A stretch of 64,000 bases of DNA from Micromonospora sp. WMMD1082 (GTDB taxonomy: Bacteria; Actinomycetota; Actinomycetes; Mycobacteriales; Micromonosporaceae). The notes beneath the pieces are model-generated. The model did not search any database. It had not been told where the DNA came from and saw only the letters and a list, made by a program, of their open reading frames with translations. Shown piece after piece: positions 26,095-35,372 of this stretch; positions within the stretch are counted from its first letter, which is position 1; each line of letters begins with the position of its first letter. Position numbers and translations under genes: made by a program. The DNA is taken from assembly GCF_029626175.1 (NCBI RefSeq), contig NZ_JARUBM010000002.1, positions 3,055,001 to 3,119,000 of the forward strand, read 5' to 3'.

Positions 26095-26937
26095 GTGGAC
26101 CTGTCGCCGATCCTGCTCGGTGTCGGCTGCGCCGCCGGTCTGGCCCTGATCGCCGACGGCCTACGCCGCCGCGCACCGGGCACCCCCGGCGGCCGGCGAC
26201 GGACCGGGTGGACACGGGCGCAGCGCACCCGGCTGCTGGCCGCCGTCGCCGCGGGACTCGCCGCGGCGACGCTGACCCGCTGGCCCGTCGCCGCGCTGCT
26301 CGGCGGCGCCGCCGTGTGGGCGCTGCCTCGCATCCTCGGCCCCGACCGTGACCAGGTCCGCGCGCTGGCCCGCATCGAGGCCGTCGCCGCCTGGGCGGAA
26401 CTGCTGCGCGACACCCTCTCCTCCGCCGCGGGACTGGAGCAGGCGATCACCGCCACCGCCGCGGTCACGCCGGCGCCGATCCGGGCGCAGGTCACCGCGC
26501 TGGCCCAGGCCGTGCGCGGCGGGGCGCGGCTGCCCGACGCCCTGCACGCCCTCGCCGCCGACCTCGCCGATCCCGTCGCCGACCTGGTGGTCCGCGCCCT
26601 GACCCAGGCCGCCGGCCACCACGGCGGACAGCTGACCGACAGTTTGACGAGCCTGGCCGCCACCGCCCGCGACCTCGCGGCCATCCGGATGCGCATCGCC
26701 ACCAAACGCGCCGCGACCCGCACCGCCGCCCGCGTCATCACCGGTACCAGCATCGCCATGGTCGCCGGACTGATCCTGCTCAACCGCGGTTTCCTCGCCC
26801 CCTACCACAGCGTCACCGGGCAGTTGGTGCTCCTGCTGGTCGGTGGGGTGTTCGCCGGCGGGTTCTGGTGGTTGGCCCGCGCCTCCCGGCTTCCCCAACC
26901 CCCACGCGTGCTCGGCAGCCCGGGGCGGGCGTCATGA
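26095..26937 (+). CDS. tadB: Pilus inner-membrane platform protein TadB
   Basis: 280 residues, GTG 26095. A T2SSF domain with helices ELLRDTLSSAAGLEQAITAT and ALTQAAGHHGGQLTDSLTSL lies between N-terminal and C-terminal membrane segments (MVAGLILLNRGFLAPY, LVLLLVGGVFAGGFWWL). It forms the membrane platform with TadC. ATGA overlap with tadC. Confidence 0.85.
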   Translation: MDLSPILLGVGCAAGLALIADGLRRRAPGTPGGRRRTGWTRAQRTRLLAAVAAGLAAATLTRWPVAALLGGAAVWALPRILGPDRDQVRALARIEAVAAWAELLRDTLSSAAGLEQAITATAAVTPAPIRAQVTALAQAVRGGARLPDALHALAADLADPVADLVVRALTQAAGHHGGQLTDSLTSLAATARDLAAIRMRIATKRAATRTAARVITGTSIAMVAGLILLNRGFLAPYHSVTGQLVLLLVGGVFAGGFWWLARASRLPQPPRVLGSPGRAS

Positions 26938-27803
26938 GCATGGTGCTCGCCTGCGGACTGGCCGCCGGCCTTGGACTGGTCCTGGTCGCCACCGGCTTGA
27001 TGCCGGCCCGACCCAGCCTCGCCCAGGCCCTCGACGCTCTGCGTCGGGCACCCGCTCCGGCCCCGCCGCCGGCACCGGCGCGCGCCCGGCTGCTGTCCGC
27101 GCCGCTGCGCGCGCTCGGCCTGCCCGGCCAGCGGATGCGCGCCGACCTGGCGGTGCTCGAGCGGCCCGCCGCGCTACACCTGGCCGACCAGATGCTGGCC
27201 ATCCTCGCCGGCCTGCTGCTGCCACCGGTCGCGATGGCGGTGCTGGCCACCGGTGGGGTCAGCTTCGCCGCCGGCACGCCGGTGTGGGCATCCCTGGTAG
27301 GCGCCGGGGGCGGGTGGTGGCTGGCGGAGTCCACCGTCCGCGCCGAAGCGCAGCGGCGCCGCGACGAGATGCGCTACGCCCTGTCCGCGGTGCTCGACCT
27401 GGTCGTCATCTCCCTCGCCGGTGGCGCCGGGCTCGAACAAGCCCTCGACGACGCCTGCGCCGACGCCCGGGGCTGGGCCGCGCAGCGGCTGCGCCGCGCC
27501 GTGGACACCGCACGGCTGCTGCGCGTACCCCCGTGGCAGGAACTGGGTCAGCTCGGCGCCGACACCGGTGTGATCGAACTCGAAGAGGTCGCCGCGGCGC
27601 TGGGTCTCGCCGGCACCGAAGGCGCCCGCATCCGCGCATCGCTGACCATCCGCGCCGCGACCCTACGCGCCCACCAGGGCACCGCCCTCGAAGCGAAGGC
27701 CAACGCCGCCACCGAACGGATGTCCATGCCAGTGATGCTGCTGGCCGCCGCCTACCTGCTGTTCCTGCTCTACCCGGCAGTCGCGGTGATCGACGCGCTC
27801 TGA
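26934..27803 (+). CDS. tadC: Pilus inner-membrane platform protein TadC
   Basis: 289 residues, ATG 26934 overlapping the tadB stop. T2SSF domain with the typical EMRYALSAVLDLVVISLAGG and GLEQALDDACADA, and a C-terminal helix pair TERMSMPVMLLAAAYLLFLL. Partner of TadB around the TadA ATPase. Confidence 0.85.
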   Translation: MSMVLACGLAAGLGLVLVATGLMPARPSLAQALDALRRAPAPAPPPAPARARLLSAPLRALGLPGQRMRADLAVLERPAALHLADQMLAILAGLLLPPVAMAVLATGGVSFAAGTPVWASLVGAGGGWWLAESTVRAEAQRRRDEMRYALSAVLDLVVISLAGGAGLEQALDDACADARGWAAQRLRRAVDTARLLRVPPWQELGQLGADTGVIELEEVAAALGLAGTEGARIRASLTIRAATLRAHQGTALEAKANAATERMSMPVMLLAAAYLLFLLYPAVAVIDAL

Positions 27804-28310
27804 CGAGCGCGTCGACGCGGAACCGACGTGCTGCCACACCGCAACCGAGGGGAGACGCACAGCAATGACACCACCGGAGCCCGCCCGCTCTCGCGCCGGC
27901 GCCACACACACCCCGGTCCGCCACGGTCCCGCGCCCAGGCGCGGCCGGCAGTCACCGGCACCCGTCCCATCCCCGGCCGCGCGCGCCGACGCCGTCGACG
28001 TTGCCGCCGGCAGGAGCGCAGACCGGTACGCCACCCGGACCAGACACGCCCACCGCGCCGGTACCCGCGACGAACAGCGCGCGACGCGGGGCCTGCCCGA
28101 CACCGTCGCACCGTACCCACAGGAGCGATGCCGTGGCGCTGCCGCCGGCGAGCGCGGACAACCCCGCGCTGCCCGCCGGGGTGAACGGCCCGCGCGGATG
28201 GGCGGCGGCGAGCCCACCGTCCGGCGCCCGCCCGGCACCGCGGCCCCCGACCACCGACCACCGACCGGCGGTAGACCGTACCGCGACAGCGGCAGCCAGA
28301 GGAGACTCGC
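27804..28310. other. Long gap before the pilin, frame open but coding doubtful
   Basis: 507 bp. One frame is open from ATG 27865 (GGGGAG upstream) straight into the pilin, but it translates to a Pro/Arg/Thr/Ala-rich stretch with no resemblance to pilins. It could be a leader region between tadC and flp, or a disordered 150-residue N-terminal extension. I favour a leader. Confidence 0.4.
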
Positions 28311-28536
28311 ATGTACCCGAGCAGCGGTGCTGGCCCGAGCAGCGGTGCTGGCCAGATTGACCCTCGTCCACCTCACCGTCGCCGCCCGGATCCGTCGTCT
28401 GCGCGGCTCCGGCGACCGGGGCAGCGAAACCAGCGAGAAGGTCCTGTGGATCGCCCTGCTGGTCTCCCTGGTCCTCGCCGTCTACGCCATCTTCGAGTCG
28501 AAGATCATCGGCAAGGTTACGGGCATCACCCTCTAG
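28311..28536 (+). CDS. flp: Flp-type pilin (apparent 1-nt frameshift near the start)
   Basis: Pilin subunit of the Tad pilus. The C-terminal part is unmistakable: RGSETSEKVLWIALLVSLVL, then AVYAIFESKIIGKVTGITL, a Flp signature with the conserved E after the cleavage region. The only start with a good Shine-Dalgarno (AGAGGAG, 7 nt) is ATG 28311, which is out of frame by one base. Dropping one G near 28326 would give a 74-residue pilin of normal length. Without a frameshift the starts are GTG 28327, GTG 28345 or TTG 28357, none with a ribosome site. An 18-bp near-perfect tandem repeat (28321-28356) covers the same place. Confidence 0.7.
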
Positions 28537-28985
28537 CGCCGCGCCAGCGCGACGGCCACCCCGCCCGCCAGACCCGCGACGACCGCGGGTCGGTTACCAC
28601 CGAGGTGGTCCTGACCGCGCCGTTGCTGATGCTGCTCGTCCTCGTCGGCGTGCAACTCGCCGTCTGGGCGCTCGCCCAACTCGGCGTGCAGCACGCCGCC
28701 AACCACGCCCTGCAGACGACCAGGACGCTCGACGGCACCGCCGCCGGCGGTCACGCCGACGCGGTCGCTGTCCTGGACCACGTCGCCGCCGGCCTCGTCA
28801 CCGACCCGCAGGTGTCAGTGACCCGCACCGCCGACATCGCCAGCGTCGCGGTGTCCGGGCGGGCACCCGCGGTCGTGCCGTTCCTGCGCCTGCGGGTGAG
28901 CACCGACGTCAGCGCCCCCACCGAGAGGTTCCGGGCGCTCGCCCTGCCCCGCGGCGGCACCGCGGTCGAACAGGACCCGCGATGA
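28446..28985 (+). CDS. tadE: TadE-like pseudopilin (start uncertain)
   Basis: The core reads DDRGSVTTEVVLTAPLLMLL, then a hydrophobic helix and the aligned segment LGVQHAANHALQTTRTLDG, as in TadE/TadF minor pilins processed by the prepilin peptidase. The processing region needs residues upstream of GTG 28605, yet this frame has no ATG, GTG, TTG or CTG between the pilin stop and that point. The only upstream canonical start is GTG 28446, inside the pilin gene. A frameshift or non-standard start is likely. The 3' end overlaps the next gene (ATGA). Confidence 0.65.
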   Translation: MDRPAGLPGPRRLRHLRVEDHRQGYGHHPLAPRQRDGHPARQTRDDRGSVTTEVVLTAPLLMLLVLVGVQLAVWALAQLGVQHAANHALQTTRTLDGTAAGGHADAVAVLDHVAAGLVTDPQVSVTRTADIASVAVSGRAPAVVPFLRLRVSTDVSAPTERFRALALPRGGTAVEQDPR

Positions 28986-30106
28986 GCGCGCCTCCGGCCG
29001 GTCACCGCCCGCACGCCGGTGCGCGGCGGCCAGGATGGGCCGGCGACCGCGGCTCGATCAGCGTCGAGTTGGCGCTCGGCTACGTGCCGCTGATGGTTCT
29101 CGCCGCTCTGGCCATCGTCGCCTGCCTGCGGCTGGCGTCCGCGGCCATCGACGTCAACTCCGCCGCCGGCACCGCCGCCCGCCAGGCGTCCCTGGCCCGC
29201 ACACCCGCCGCCGCCACCATCGACGGCGCCGCCGCCGCCACCAGCGCCCTCGCTCGACGAGGCATCACCTGCCAGCCATCCACCGTCACGGTCGACCCCG
29301 GCACCTTCACCCCGGGCGGGCAGGTCAGCGCCGCCGTTGCCTGCACCGTGCGCCTCGACGACCTGGTCGGGCTCGGCCTGCCCGGCTCCGTCACCATCCG
29401 CGCCACCTCCCACCAACCCCTGGACACCTACCGCGACGTCGACCAGCGGGTCCTCGCGGGTTCAGGAATGCCGAAACGTCGTCGGGATCCGCGACGCTTC
29501 CTGCCCGCCGTGGGCCTGACCGAGGGCGCCGGAGCCGCACCGGAGCCGGGCACTGCGCGCCCCGCCGACCACCGGCGGCGGCCCGGCACCGACATCGCCC
29601 GCGTCGCTGGGGCGCATCGACCGGCCCGCGATGCCGGTCAGCGGGCCAGGACCGGCGCCACGCGGCCTCGGGGTGCCCGAGCCCGACAGGCCTGTCACGA
29701 CGACCACGGGCAGATCACCCCGTGGACGGTCGTCGGCGTCGTCATCGTCCTGGTCCTCGCCGGCCTCGTGCTCGACCTCGGCGCCGCGATGGCCGACAAG
29801 GTTCGCCTGCGCGACATCGCGCAGGCGGCCGCCCGGGCCGGCGCCCGCGAGATCGACCTCGCCGCGTACCGCGCCACCGCAGCGATCGGACTACACCCCG
29901 CGCGGGCCGCCGCCGCGGCACGCGCCTTCGCCGCCCAGACCGGCGTCGACGGGCAGATCACCGCCACCGCGTCGACCACCACCGTCACCGTGACCATCAC
30001 CGGCACCCGGCAGACCCAGCTGCTGCACCTCGTCGGCATCACGGGCCTGCCGGTCTCCGCGACCGCGACCGCGACACCCCTGACCGGCGTCACCGCGCCC
30101 GACTGA
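28982..30106 (+). CDS. TadE-TadG fusion protein
   Basis: 374 residues from ATG 28982. Residues 1-160 are a TadE/TadF-like pseudopilin (DRGSISVELALGYVPLMVLA plus a beta region). Residues about 245-374 are a TadG-like protein (GQITPWTVVGVVIVLVLAGL, then RDIAQAAARAGAREIDLAAY). In related operons these are two genes. Here they are one open frame joined by about 85 residues rich in Arg, Gly and Pro that begin at an internal ATG (about 29467). Either a real fusion or a lost stop between two coupled genes. Confidence 0.7.
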   Translation: MSAPPAGHRPHAGARRPGWAGDRGSISVELALGYVPLMVLAALAIVACLRLASAAIDVNSAAGTAARQASLARTPAAATIDGAAAATSALARRGITCQPSTVTVDPGTFTPGGQVSAAVACTVRLDDLVGLGLPGSVTIRATSHQPLDTYRDVDQRVLAGSGMPKRRRDPRRFLPAVGLTEGAGAAPEPGTARPADHRRRPGTDIARVAGAHRPARDAGQRARTGATRPRGARARQACHDDHGQITPWTVVGVVIVLVLAGLVLDLGAAMADKVRLRDIAQAAARAGAREIDLAAYRATAAIGLHPARAAAAARAFAAQTGVDGQITATASTTTVTVTITGTRQTQLLHLVGITGLPVSATATATPLTGVTAPD

Positions 30107-30138
30107 GACCGACCCGACCTGCACCACCGGGAGCAGCA

Positions 30139-33100
30139 GTGTCCACATTCCTCGCCGCCACGGCCCGCCGGCTGGCCGGCCTCGCGTTCGTGGCCCTGCT
30201 CACCGCCGGCGTGCCCTACGCACTCATCCGCTACGTCGGCTGGCCGCTACCCCACCAGGTCCCCACCTGGCAGGACTTCGCCACCACCCTGACCTCACCG
30301 CTGACCGACACCATGATCGGCAACGCCATCGCCTGCCTGCTGTGGCTGGCCTGGGCGGCCTTCATCTGGTCCCTGGTCGCCGAGGTCACCGAAGCTGTCG
30401 CGGGCATCCGCCTGCCACAACCGCGCGCCATCGCCCCCGCCCGAGGGCTCGCCGCGCTCCTGGTCGCCGCCATCACCGGCGGTGTACTCGCCACCGCCGC
30501 CCAGGCGGCCCCCACCTTCATCCAGCCGGCGGGCGGGACGGTCCCGGCCGTGGCCGCCACGGCCAACGCGGCGGACAGCGCGTCGAGCACCACGACCCGA
30601 CCCGCAATCACGCATCCTCACCGGCCGGACCGTGAGACATCAGCCCTGGCGGAGACCCGGCGCGGCACGCACGATCCGATGCAGCTGGTGGCCGGGCATG
30701 TGACGCTGGTGTCGGCCGGGCAGCGCTACACCTGCCAGGTCACCCGCGGCGACACCTTGTCGGGCATCGCGCGGCAGTGGCTGGGTGATGCCAACCGGTG
30801 GCCGGAGATCTTCGCCCTGAACCGAGGCACCCACTTCCGCGACGTCGGCGGCACGCTCACCAACCCACACCTGATCTACCCGGGCTGGACCCTGGAACTT
30901 CCCGACGACGCGACGCCGCCGGCCGGCTCCGGCGCGACCCGGCCCGACCAGCCGGCACCCGATCCGCCCACACCAGCGCCGCCACCACCTGCCGACCAGC
31001 CGCCGTCCGAACCTCTGGCCCCGAGTCCTCCCGCCAGCCCCAGCACGCCACCGCTATCAGACGATGACGACGGTGTGGTGGAGCCTGCCGCGCCGGCCGA
31101 CGTCGCTGCCACACCGGCAGGCCCACCACCGACGACGGACACCTCCACCGGGGACTCACCGGCCGAACACCAGACACCCACACCCCCACCGGAAACGTCG
31201 CCCGGGGTGCCACTGGGCACCGGCAGCTGGCTCGACCTCGGACTCGTCGCCGCGATCCTCGCGGCCGTCGCGCTGGTCTGGGCGCATCGCCGTCGCCGCT
31301 ACGTCCCTGCCAAGCCCACCCCCCGGCTACGCCTGGAGGACCCGAGCGTCGCCCCCATGCCGGGGGTGATCACCCGGATCCGTCGTGGCTTGCACCGAAG
31401 TCCGCCACCGACTCCTCGGACGAGCCCCGACACCCCGCTGGACACGCTCCCCATCGAGCCCAGGCCGGACGAGCCGGACCCCGACGACGACGGGACCGCC
31501 GTCGACGCGGGCGTGCCGCAGCCGGTCACGCCCGCCCTGTCCAGCCCGCTGATCGAGGTGTGGCCACCCGCCGGGTTGGGACTGATCGGCCCCGGTGCCG
31601 ACGCCGCGGCCCGAGGCTTCCTGGTATCCGCTCTCGCCGCAGGTGGATTGGACGAACCCAACAGCCGCGGGCACGTCGTGATCCCCGCCGGCACCCTGGC
31701 CACCCTGCTGGGCGCCGCCGCCGTTGGGGTGCCGGACACCCCCCGGCTGACCGTCACCGGCGGGCTCACCGACGCCCTGACGCTGCTGGAGGAGCAAACC
31801 CTGCACCGCACCCGAGTCTGCTTCGACCACGAAGTCGACACCGTCAGCGCCCTGCGCGACGCGGACCCCATGGCCGAGCCCCTCCCGCCGATCGTCCTCA
31901 TCACCGACACCACCGCCGCACACGAACGCGCACGCATCGCCGCGGTGCTCACCCAGGGGCAACGACTCGACATCCACGGCATCCTGCTCGGCGCCTGGCC
32001 CGACGGGGACACCGTCACCGTCGCAGGCGACGGATCCACCCGCCCGGCCGACAGCGACGCGCACCGGCACGGACGCCACCCCGCCGACATCGGCCGCCTC
32101 ACCGTCATCGACCCGACCGAAGCCGCCGACCTGCTCCGCGTCCTCGCCGAGTCCCACACCGGCGAGCCACAGCCACCGGCCCCCACCGAACGCCCCCCAC
32201 TGCCCGACACCACCACGCCTGGCGACCCCGCGGCGGGCCCCGACCCCGCGGCGGCCCACAACGACGAAAAGGCCACCCCTTCAGCAGAACTGGCCGCACC
32301 CGGCGACCACCGACCCACGCCCACCGTCGAGCCGACCATCGACGTAAGCGACAGCGCCGCGTCAGCGCCCGGCCACGACACCGACCACGACCGCGCCGAC
32401 CGCGAGGACACCTCTGCCCCCCGCGACGGCACCGACCCGCACGACATAGCCGACCAGGTCAAGGTCCAGATTCTCGGCGACGCCCGCATCATCGACGTCG
32501 ACACGACGCAGCCCCTGCGCGGCAAGTCCCTCGAACTGCTCGTCTACCTGGCCGTGCGGGGCGGCACCGTCAGCCGGGAATCGATCCTGGACGACCTCCT
32601 GCCCGAAGCCACGACCAGCAAGGCACCGCACCGGCTGCACACCTACGTCTACAACCTGCGGCGCGTGCTCAAACGCACCGGCGGCACCGCCACCTACCTG
32701 TCCCACCCCGACCAGCGCTACACCCTGCACCGCGACACCGTCGACGTGGACCTCTGGCGGATGAGCGACGCCCTCGACCACGCCAACCGCGCCGCGACCC
32801 CCGCCGACCGGATCGCCGCGCTGCGCCGCGCTGTCGACACCTACCAAGGCCCGCTCGCCCGGGGCAAGGACTACGAGTGGATCGAACCGTACCGCGAAGC
32901 CGTCCAACGGCAGGCCGCCGACGCCGCCCTCGCCCTCGCCGACGCGCTGGCCGACCACCCCGCCGACGCCCTCACCGTGCTCACCACGGCCATCAGCCAC
33001 CACCCCTACGCCGAACCGCTGTACCAGGCGGCGATGCGCGTACACGCGGCGCTCGGCGACGCCACCGCCATCCGTGACCTACACCGTCAACTCGCCCGTG

Positions 33101-33207
33101 CCCTCGACGGCATCGACACCGAGGTCAGCGACGACACCACCAGCATCGCCCGCAGCCTGGTCAACCAGCTCGGCCGCCACCGGCCCGTGAGCAAGGACTC
33201 GACGTGA
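30139..33207 (+). CDS. Membrane protein with LysM domain and cytoplasmic BTAD/SARP-type regulator domain
   Basis: 1022 residues, GTG 30139 with GGGAGCAG upstream. Order: three membrane segments (about 10-30, 58-82, 105-125); LysM domain about 196-254 (YTCQVTRGDTLSGIARQWLG, then NRWPEIFALNRG); Pro/Thr-rich spacer (about 260-355); fourth membrane segment (LGLVAAILAAVALVWAHRRR); an unassigned cytoplasmic domain (about 460-680); acidic linker; an OmpR-like winged helix from about 773 (GKSLELLVYLAVRGGTVSRE); and a BTAD helical domain to the end. It could sense peptidoglycan outside and signal to, or bind, DNA inside. GTGA overlap with the next gene keeps it in the pilus operon. Confidence 0.8.
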   Translation: MSTFLAATARRLAGLAFVALLTAGVPYALIRYVGWPLPHQVPTWQDFATTLTSPLTDTMIGNAIACLLWLAWAAFIWSLVAEVTEAVAGIRLPQPRAIAPARGLAALLVAAITGGVLATAAQAAPTFIQPAGGTVPAVAATANAADSASSTTTRPAITHPHRPDRETSALAETRRGTHDPMQLVAGHVTLVSAGQRYTCQVTRGDTLSGIARQWLGDANRWPEIFALNRGTHFRDVGGTLTNPHLIYPGWTLELPDDATPPAGSGATRPDQPAPDPPTPAPPPPADQPPSEPLAPSPPASPSTPPLSDDDDGVVEPAAPADVAATPAGPPPTTDTSTGDSPAEHQTPTPPPETSPGVPLGTGSWLDLGLVAAILAAVALVWAHRRRRYVPAKPTPRLRLEDPSVAPMPGVITRIRRGLHRSPPPTPRTSPDTPLDTLPIEPRPDEPDPDDDGTAVDAGVPQPVTPALSSPLIEVWPPAGLGLIGPGADAAARGFLVSALAAGGLDEPNSRGHVVIPAGTLATLLGAAAVGVPDTPRLTVTGGLTDALTLLEEQTLHRTRVCFDHEVDTVSALRDADPMAEPLPPIVLITDTTAAHERARIAAVLTQGQRLDIHGILLGAWPDGDTVTVAGDGSTRPADSDAHRHGRHPADIGRLTVIDPTEAADLLRVLAESHTGEPQPPAPTERPPLPDTTTPGDPAAGPDPAAAHNDEKATPSAELAAPGDHRPTPTVEPTIDVSDSAASAPGHDTDHDRADREDTSAPRDGTDPHDIADQVKVQILGDARIIDVDTTQPLRGKSLELLVYLAVRGGTVSRESILDDLLPEATTSKAPHRLHTYVYNLRRVLKRTGGTATYLSHPDQRYTLHRDTVDVDLWRMSDALDHANRAATPADRIAALRRAVDTYQGPLARGKDYEWIEPYREAVQRQAADAALALADALADHPADALTVLTTAISHHPYAEPLYQAAMRVHAALGDATAIRDLHRQLARALDGIDTEVSDDTTSIARSLVNQLGRHRPVSKDST

Positions 33208-34063
33208 CCACGCCCGGGGGGCTCGGCCGCCCTACCGGACCCGCATCGACTTCGCCGCACTCACCGGCCCCCACCTGCCCGGGCGCATCCGCCCGCGCGA
33301 ACCTCACCCCCGCTGCCGGCGCACTCGACCCGCAGCTGGCGCACGCGGTCCGGCAAGCCGCTCGGATGCGGGCACTCTTCTACGTGGTCGTACTCCTGGT
33401 GGCCCTGACCGGGCAAGTCATCGGCGCGACCCAGAAACTCGACGTCCACCTGCTCATCGCGATCCCCGCCGTCGCCACACTGGAACTGGGCGGCGTCGTG
33501 GTGATGACCAACGCGGACGTCCGACGCCGCCTCGGTGAACGTTCCCTCGGCTCCCGCATCCTGTCGGCCGCCGTCGCCGCGGCCGCCGTGACGTTGAACT
33601 GGCTGTCCCACGACGACGTCCTCGCCGCCGGATTCTTCGCGGGCATGTCCACCCTCGGCTACCTCGTGTGGCTCATCCACGCCGAGAACATGCGACGAGA
33701 CCGCCTCCGTGCCACCGGCGCGCTGCCCGCCACCACACCCGCGTACGAACTCCTCGACCACTGGATCCGGCATCCCCGGACCACCCGACGCGCCCGATCC
33801 TTGGCCAGGGCCGACCGCACCCTCGGGCTCTACGACTCATTCCACGCCGCCCGCGCCGAACTGCGCCGTGAACACCGCGACGCCGCCATCGCCAAGATCC
33901 TGCGCCGCAAGATCAAGGCAGCCGTTGACCCGACCACCGCCACGATCGCCGAACACGTCTACGACCTCAACGAGATCGCCGCCCGCCTGGCAGCCACCGC
34001 CGACTACGACGGACTCACCCAACTCATCGCCACCGACCTCGCGCCAACACGCATCGCGAGCCG
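33175..34063 (+). repeat. Source segment of an internally deleted duplication
   Basis: Bases 33175-33211 are identical to 36745-36781, and 33861-34063 match 36783-36985 with one mismatch near the start of the block. The 650 bp between these blocks, which encode the membrane segments, are absent from the second copy. Beyond 34063 similarity continues to about 34326 at clearly lower identity. Confidence 0.85.
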
Positions 34064-34607
34064 TACGGACCGCCCCGGACCGCGCCGCAGACGCCTGCGG
34101 CCGACGCGCACCACGCGATTGGACGGCGACGGCGGCTCCACCTCGCTCCTCGACCAAGAGTCCTCACCGCCGGCACCGGAAGCGCGGCGACAGGCCCCCT
34201 CCGACTCGGCCGACCTGACAGTGCCGCGGAACCGATCTTCGACCGTGGACACCCGCAACCGGTCGCTCCCGCCGCCCCCACCCGACCACAGCGCCGAACC
34301 CCGCCGCGAGGACTCAACCGTACGGTCCGCCCAGGCAGACAACGGCCGTACCCCCACCGGAGACAGCCAACACGACACTCACGCAAACGCCAACAGCGAC
34401 GCCAACGACACCCATCTCCCCACCGACCGCGGTGACCCATCACAGATTCCTCGCAAGACAGCAGCTGCCGTTGCGTACTGGCTCGGCCGCGATCCCCGCA
34501 TGGAGCTCGACGAACTCGCGCGCAGAGTCGGCAAGACCGAACGGACCGTGCGCCGCTACCTACCCCCGAGCTGGCGACCCGCCACCAGAACAGGCAGCCG
34601 GCGGTAG
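33204..34607 (+). CDS. DUF2637-like membrane protein with C-terminal HTH
   Basis: 467 residues. Four membrane segments between about 54 and 160 (ALFYVVVLLVALTGQVIGAT, HLLIAIPAVATLELGGVVVM, ILSAAVAAAAVTLNWLS, FFAGMSTLGYLVWLIHAE) resemble DUF2637 proteins of actinomycete plasmids. Next comes a helical region (REHRDAAIAKILRRKIKAAV, then EHVYDLNEIAARLAA), a long disordered linker, and a final helix-turn-helix (MELDELARRVGKTERTVRRY). The role is unknown; membrane tethering of a DNA-binding domain is one reading. It starts in a GTGA overlap with the LysM gene and ends the plus-strand operon. A partial copy lies at 36774-37283. Confidence 0.7.
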   Translation: MTTPGGLGRPTGPASTSPHSPAPTCPGASARANLTPAAGALDPQLAHAVRQAARMRALFYVVVLLVALTGQVIGATQKLDVHLLIAIPAVATLELGGVVVMTNADVRRRLGERSLGSRILSAAVAAAAVTLNWLSHDDVLAAGFFAGMSTLGYLVWLIHAENMRRDRLRATGALPATTPAYELLDHWIRHPRTTRRARSLARADRTLGLYDSFHAARAELRREHRDAAIAKILRRKIKAAVDPTTATIAEHVYDLNEIAARLAATADYDGLTQLIATDLAPTRIASRTDRPGPRRRRLRPTRTTRLDGDGGSTSLLDQESSPPAPEARRQAPSDSADLTVPRNRSSTVDTRNRSLPPPPPDHSAEPRREDSTVRSAQADNGRTPTGDSQHDTHANANSDANDTHLPTDRGDPSQIPRKTAAAVAYWLGRDPRMELDELARRVGKTERTVRRYLPPSWRPATRTGSRR

Positions 34608-34782
34608 CGCGCTGCACTCACCCGGAGGTAGAGCACCCGTCGCCGTGCACACCGTCGGCCGACGTCCACCGCGGCGAACGCCTACCGTGCGGGTCGCAGA
34701 AGTCCGCGCCCGGTCTGCCCCATCGCCGGTCACGCCACCGAAGTCACCTCCGCGACCGCCGCGCCTCTCCACTACGCAATCG

Positions 34783-35236
34783 CTACGAATGTTCGAGTAT
34801 CGGCTGGACATGCCGTTCAGGGGCGTAGCCAGGCTCCCAAGGAAAGCGACCGTGCTGGTCGGGCCACACCACCTGTTGCAGGCGAACGGTATTCCTGCCG
34901 TACCGGGCGAACACGGCGCCGGGAAGTAGTGCCTCTGTGGCGGATCCCTCAACGATGACGGCGTCGTAACCCGCCAGGAGATCGCTGATGCGCTGACCTG
35001 ACGTGAACCGTTCCGCACGGTCGAAGACCCGCGTGGCGAGGTCGTTAAGCAGCGCCTGCGATGTGCCGGGGTCTAGGCCGGCGACGATGAATTCCGGGTA
35101 GCCGTGCGCGGTGAGCCCGACGGTGTAGGCGAACGGGGCTCCCGGGGTCGTCTTCGGTCGGGACGACGGCAGTGACTGCCCACCCGTACCGATCGATAAG
35201 TTCCTGCTGCCGACGCTCGACGTCGTCGATTCCCAT
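34783..35236 (-). pseudogene. DUF4262 domain protein, frameshifted
   Basis: Starts as a DUF4262 protein (VERRQQELIDRYGWAVTAVV, then PTEDDPGSP) and continues in another frame as FAYTVGLTAHGYPEFIVAGL, then DAVIVEGSATEALLPGAVFA, then RLQQVVWPDQHGRFPWEPGY. One extra base in the GGGG run at 35135-35138 (plus strand) explains the shift. Without it the product would be about 150 residues, the normal family length. Function of DUF4262 is unknown. Confidence 0.75.
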
Positions 35237-35372
35237 GGCGTGTCACTCCTCGATTCTGTTCAGTCGCGGCTGAGGTGATGCCCTGCGTTGCTTGCCCTGA
35301 CGAGCGGGGCGGGACCGGTCGCGGACCGCAGGCGGCCCGAACGTCGGGTTCCGCCTCGCAGAGAGGCTCGGG

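Noticed and set aside
27865..28310. Long N-terminal extension of the pilin from ATG 27865
   Set aside because: Frame is open but Pro/Arg/Thr-rich and unlike any pilin leader. Described as a gap instead.
31299..32525. 408-codon open frame on minus inside the LysM-BTAD gene
   Set aside because: Antisense shadow. The plus-strand frame has LysM, membrane and BTAD domains.
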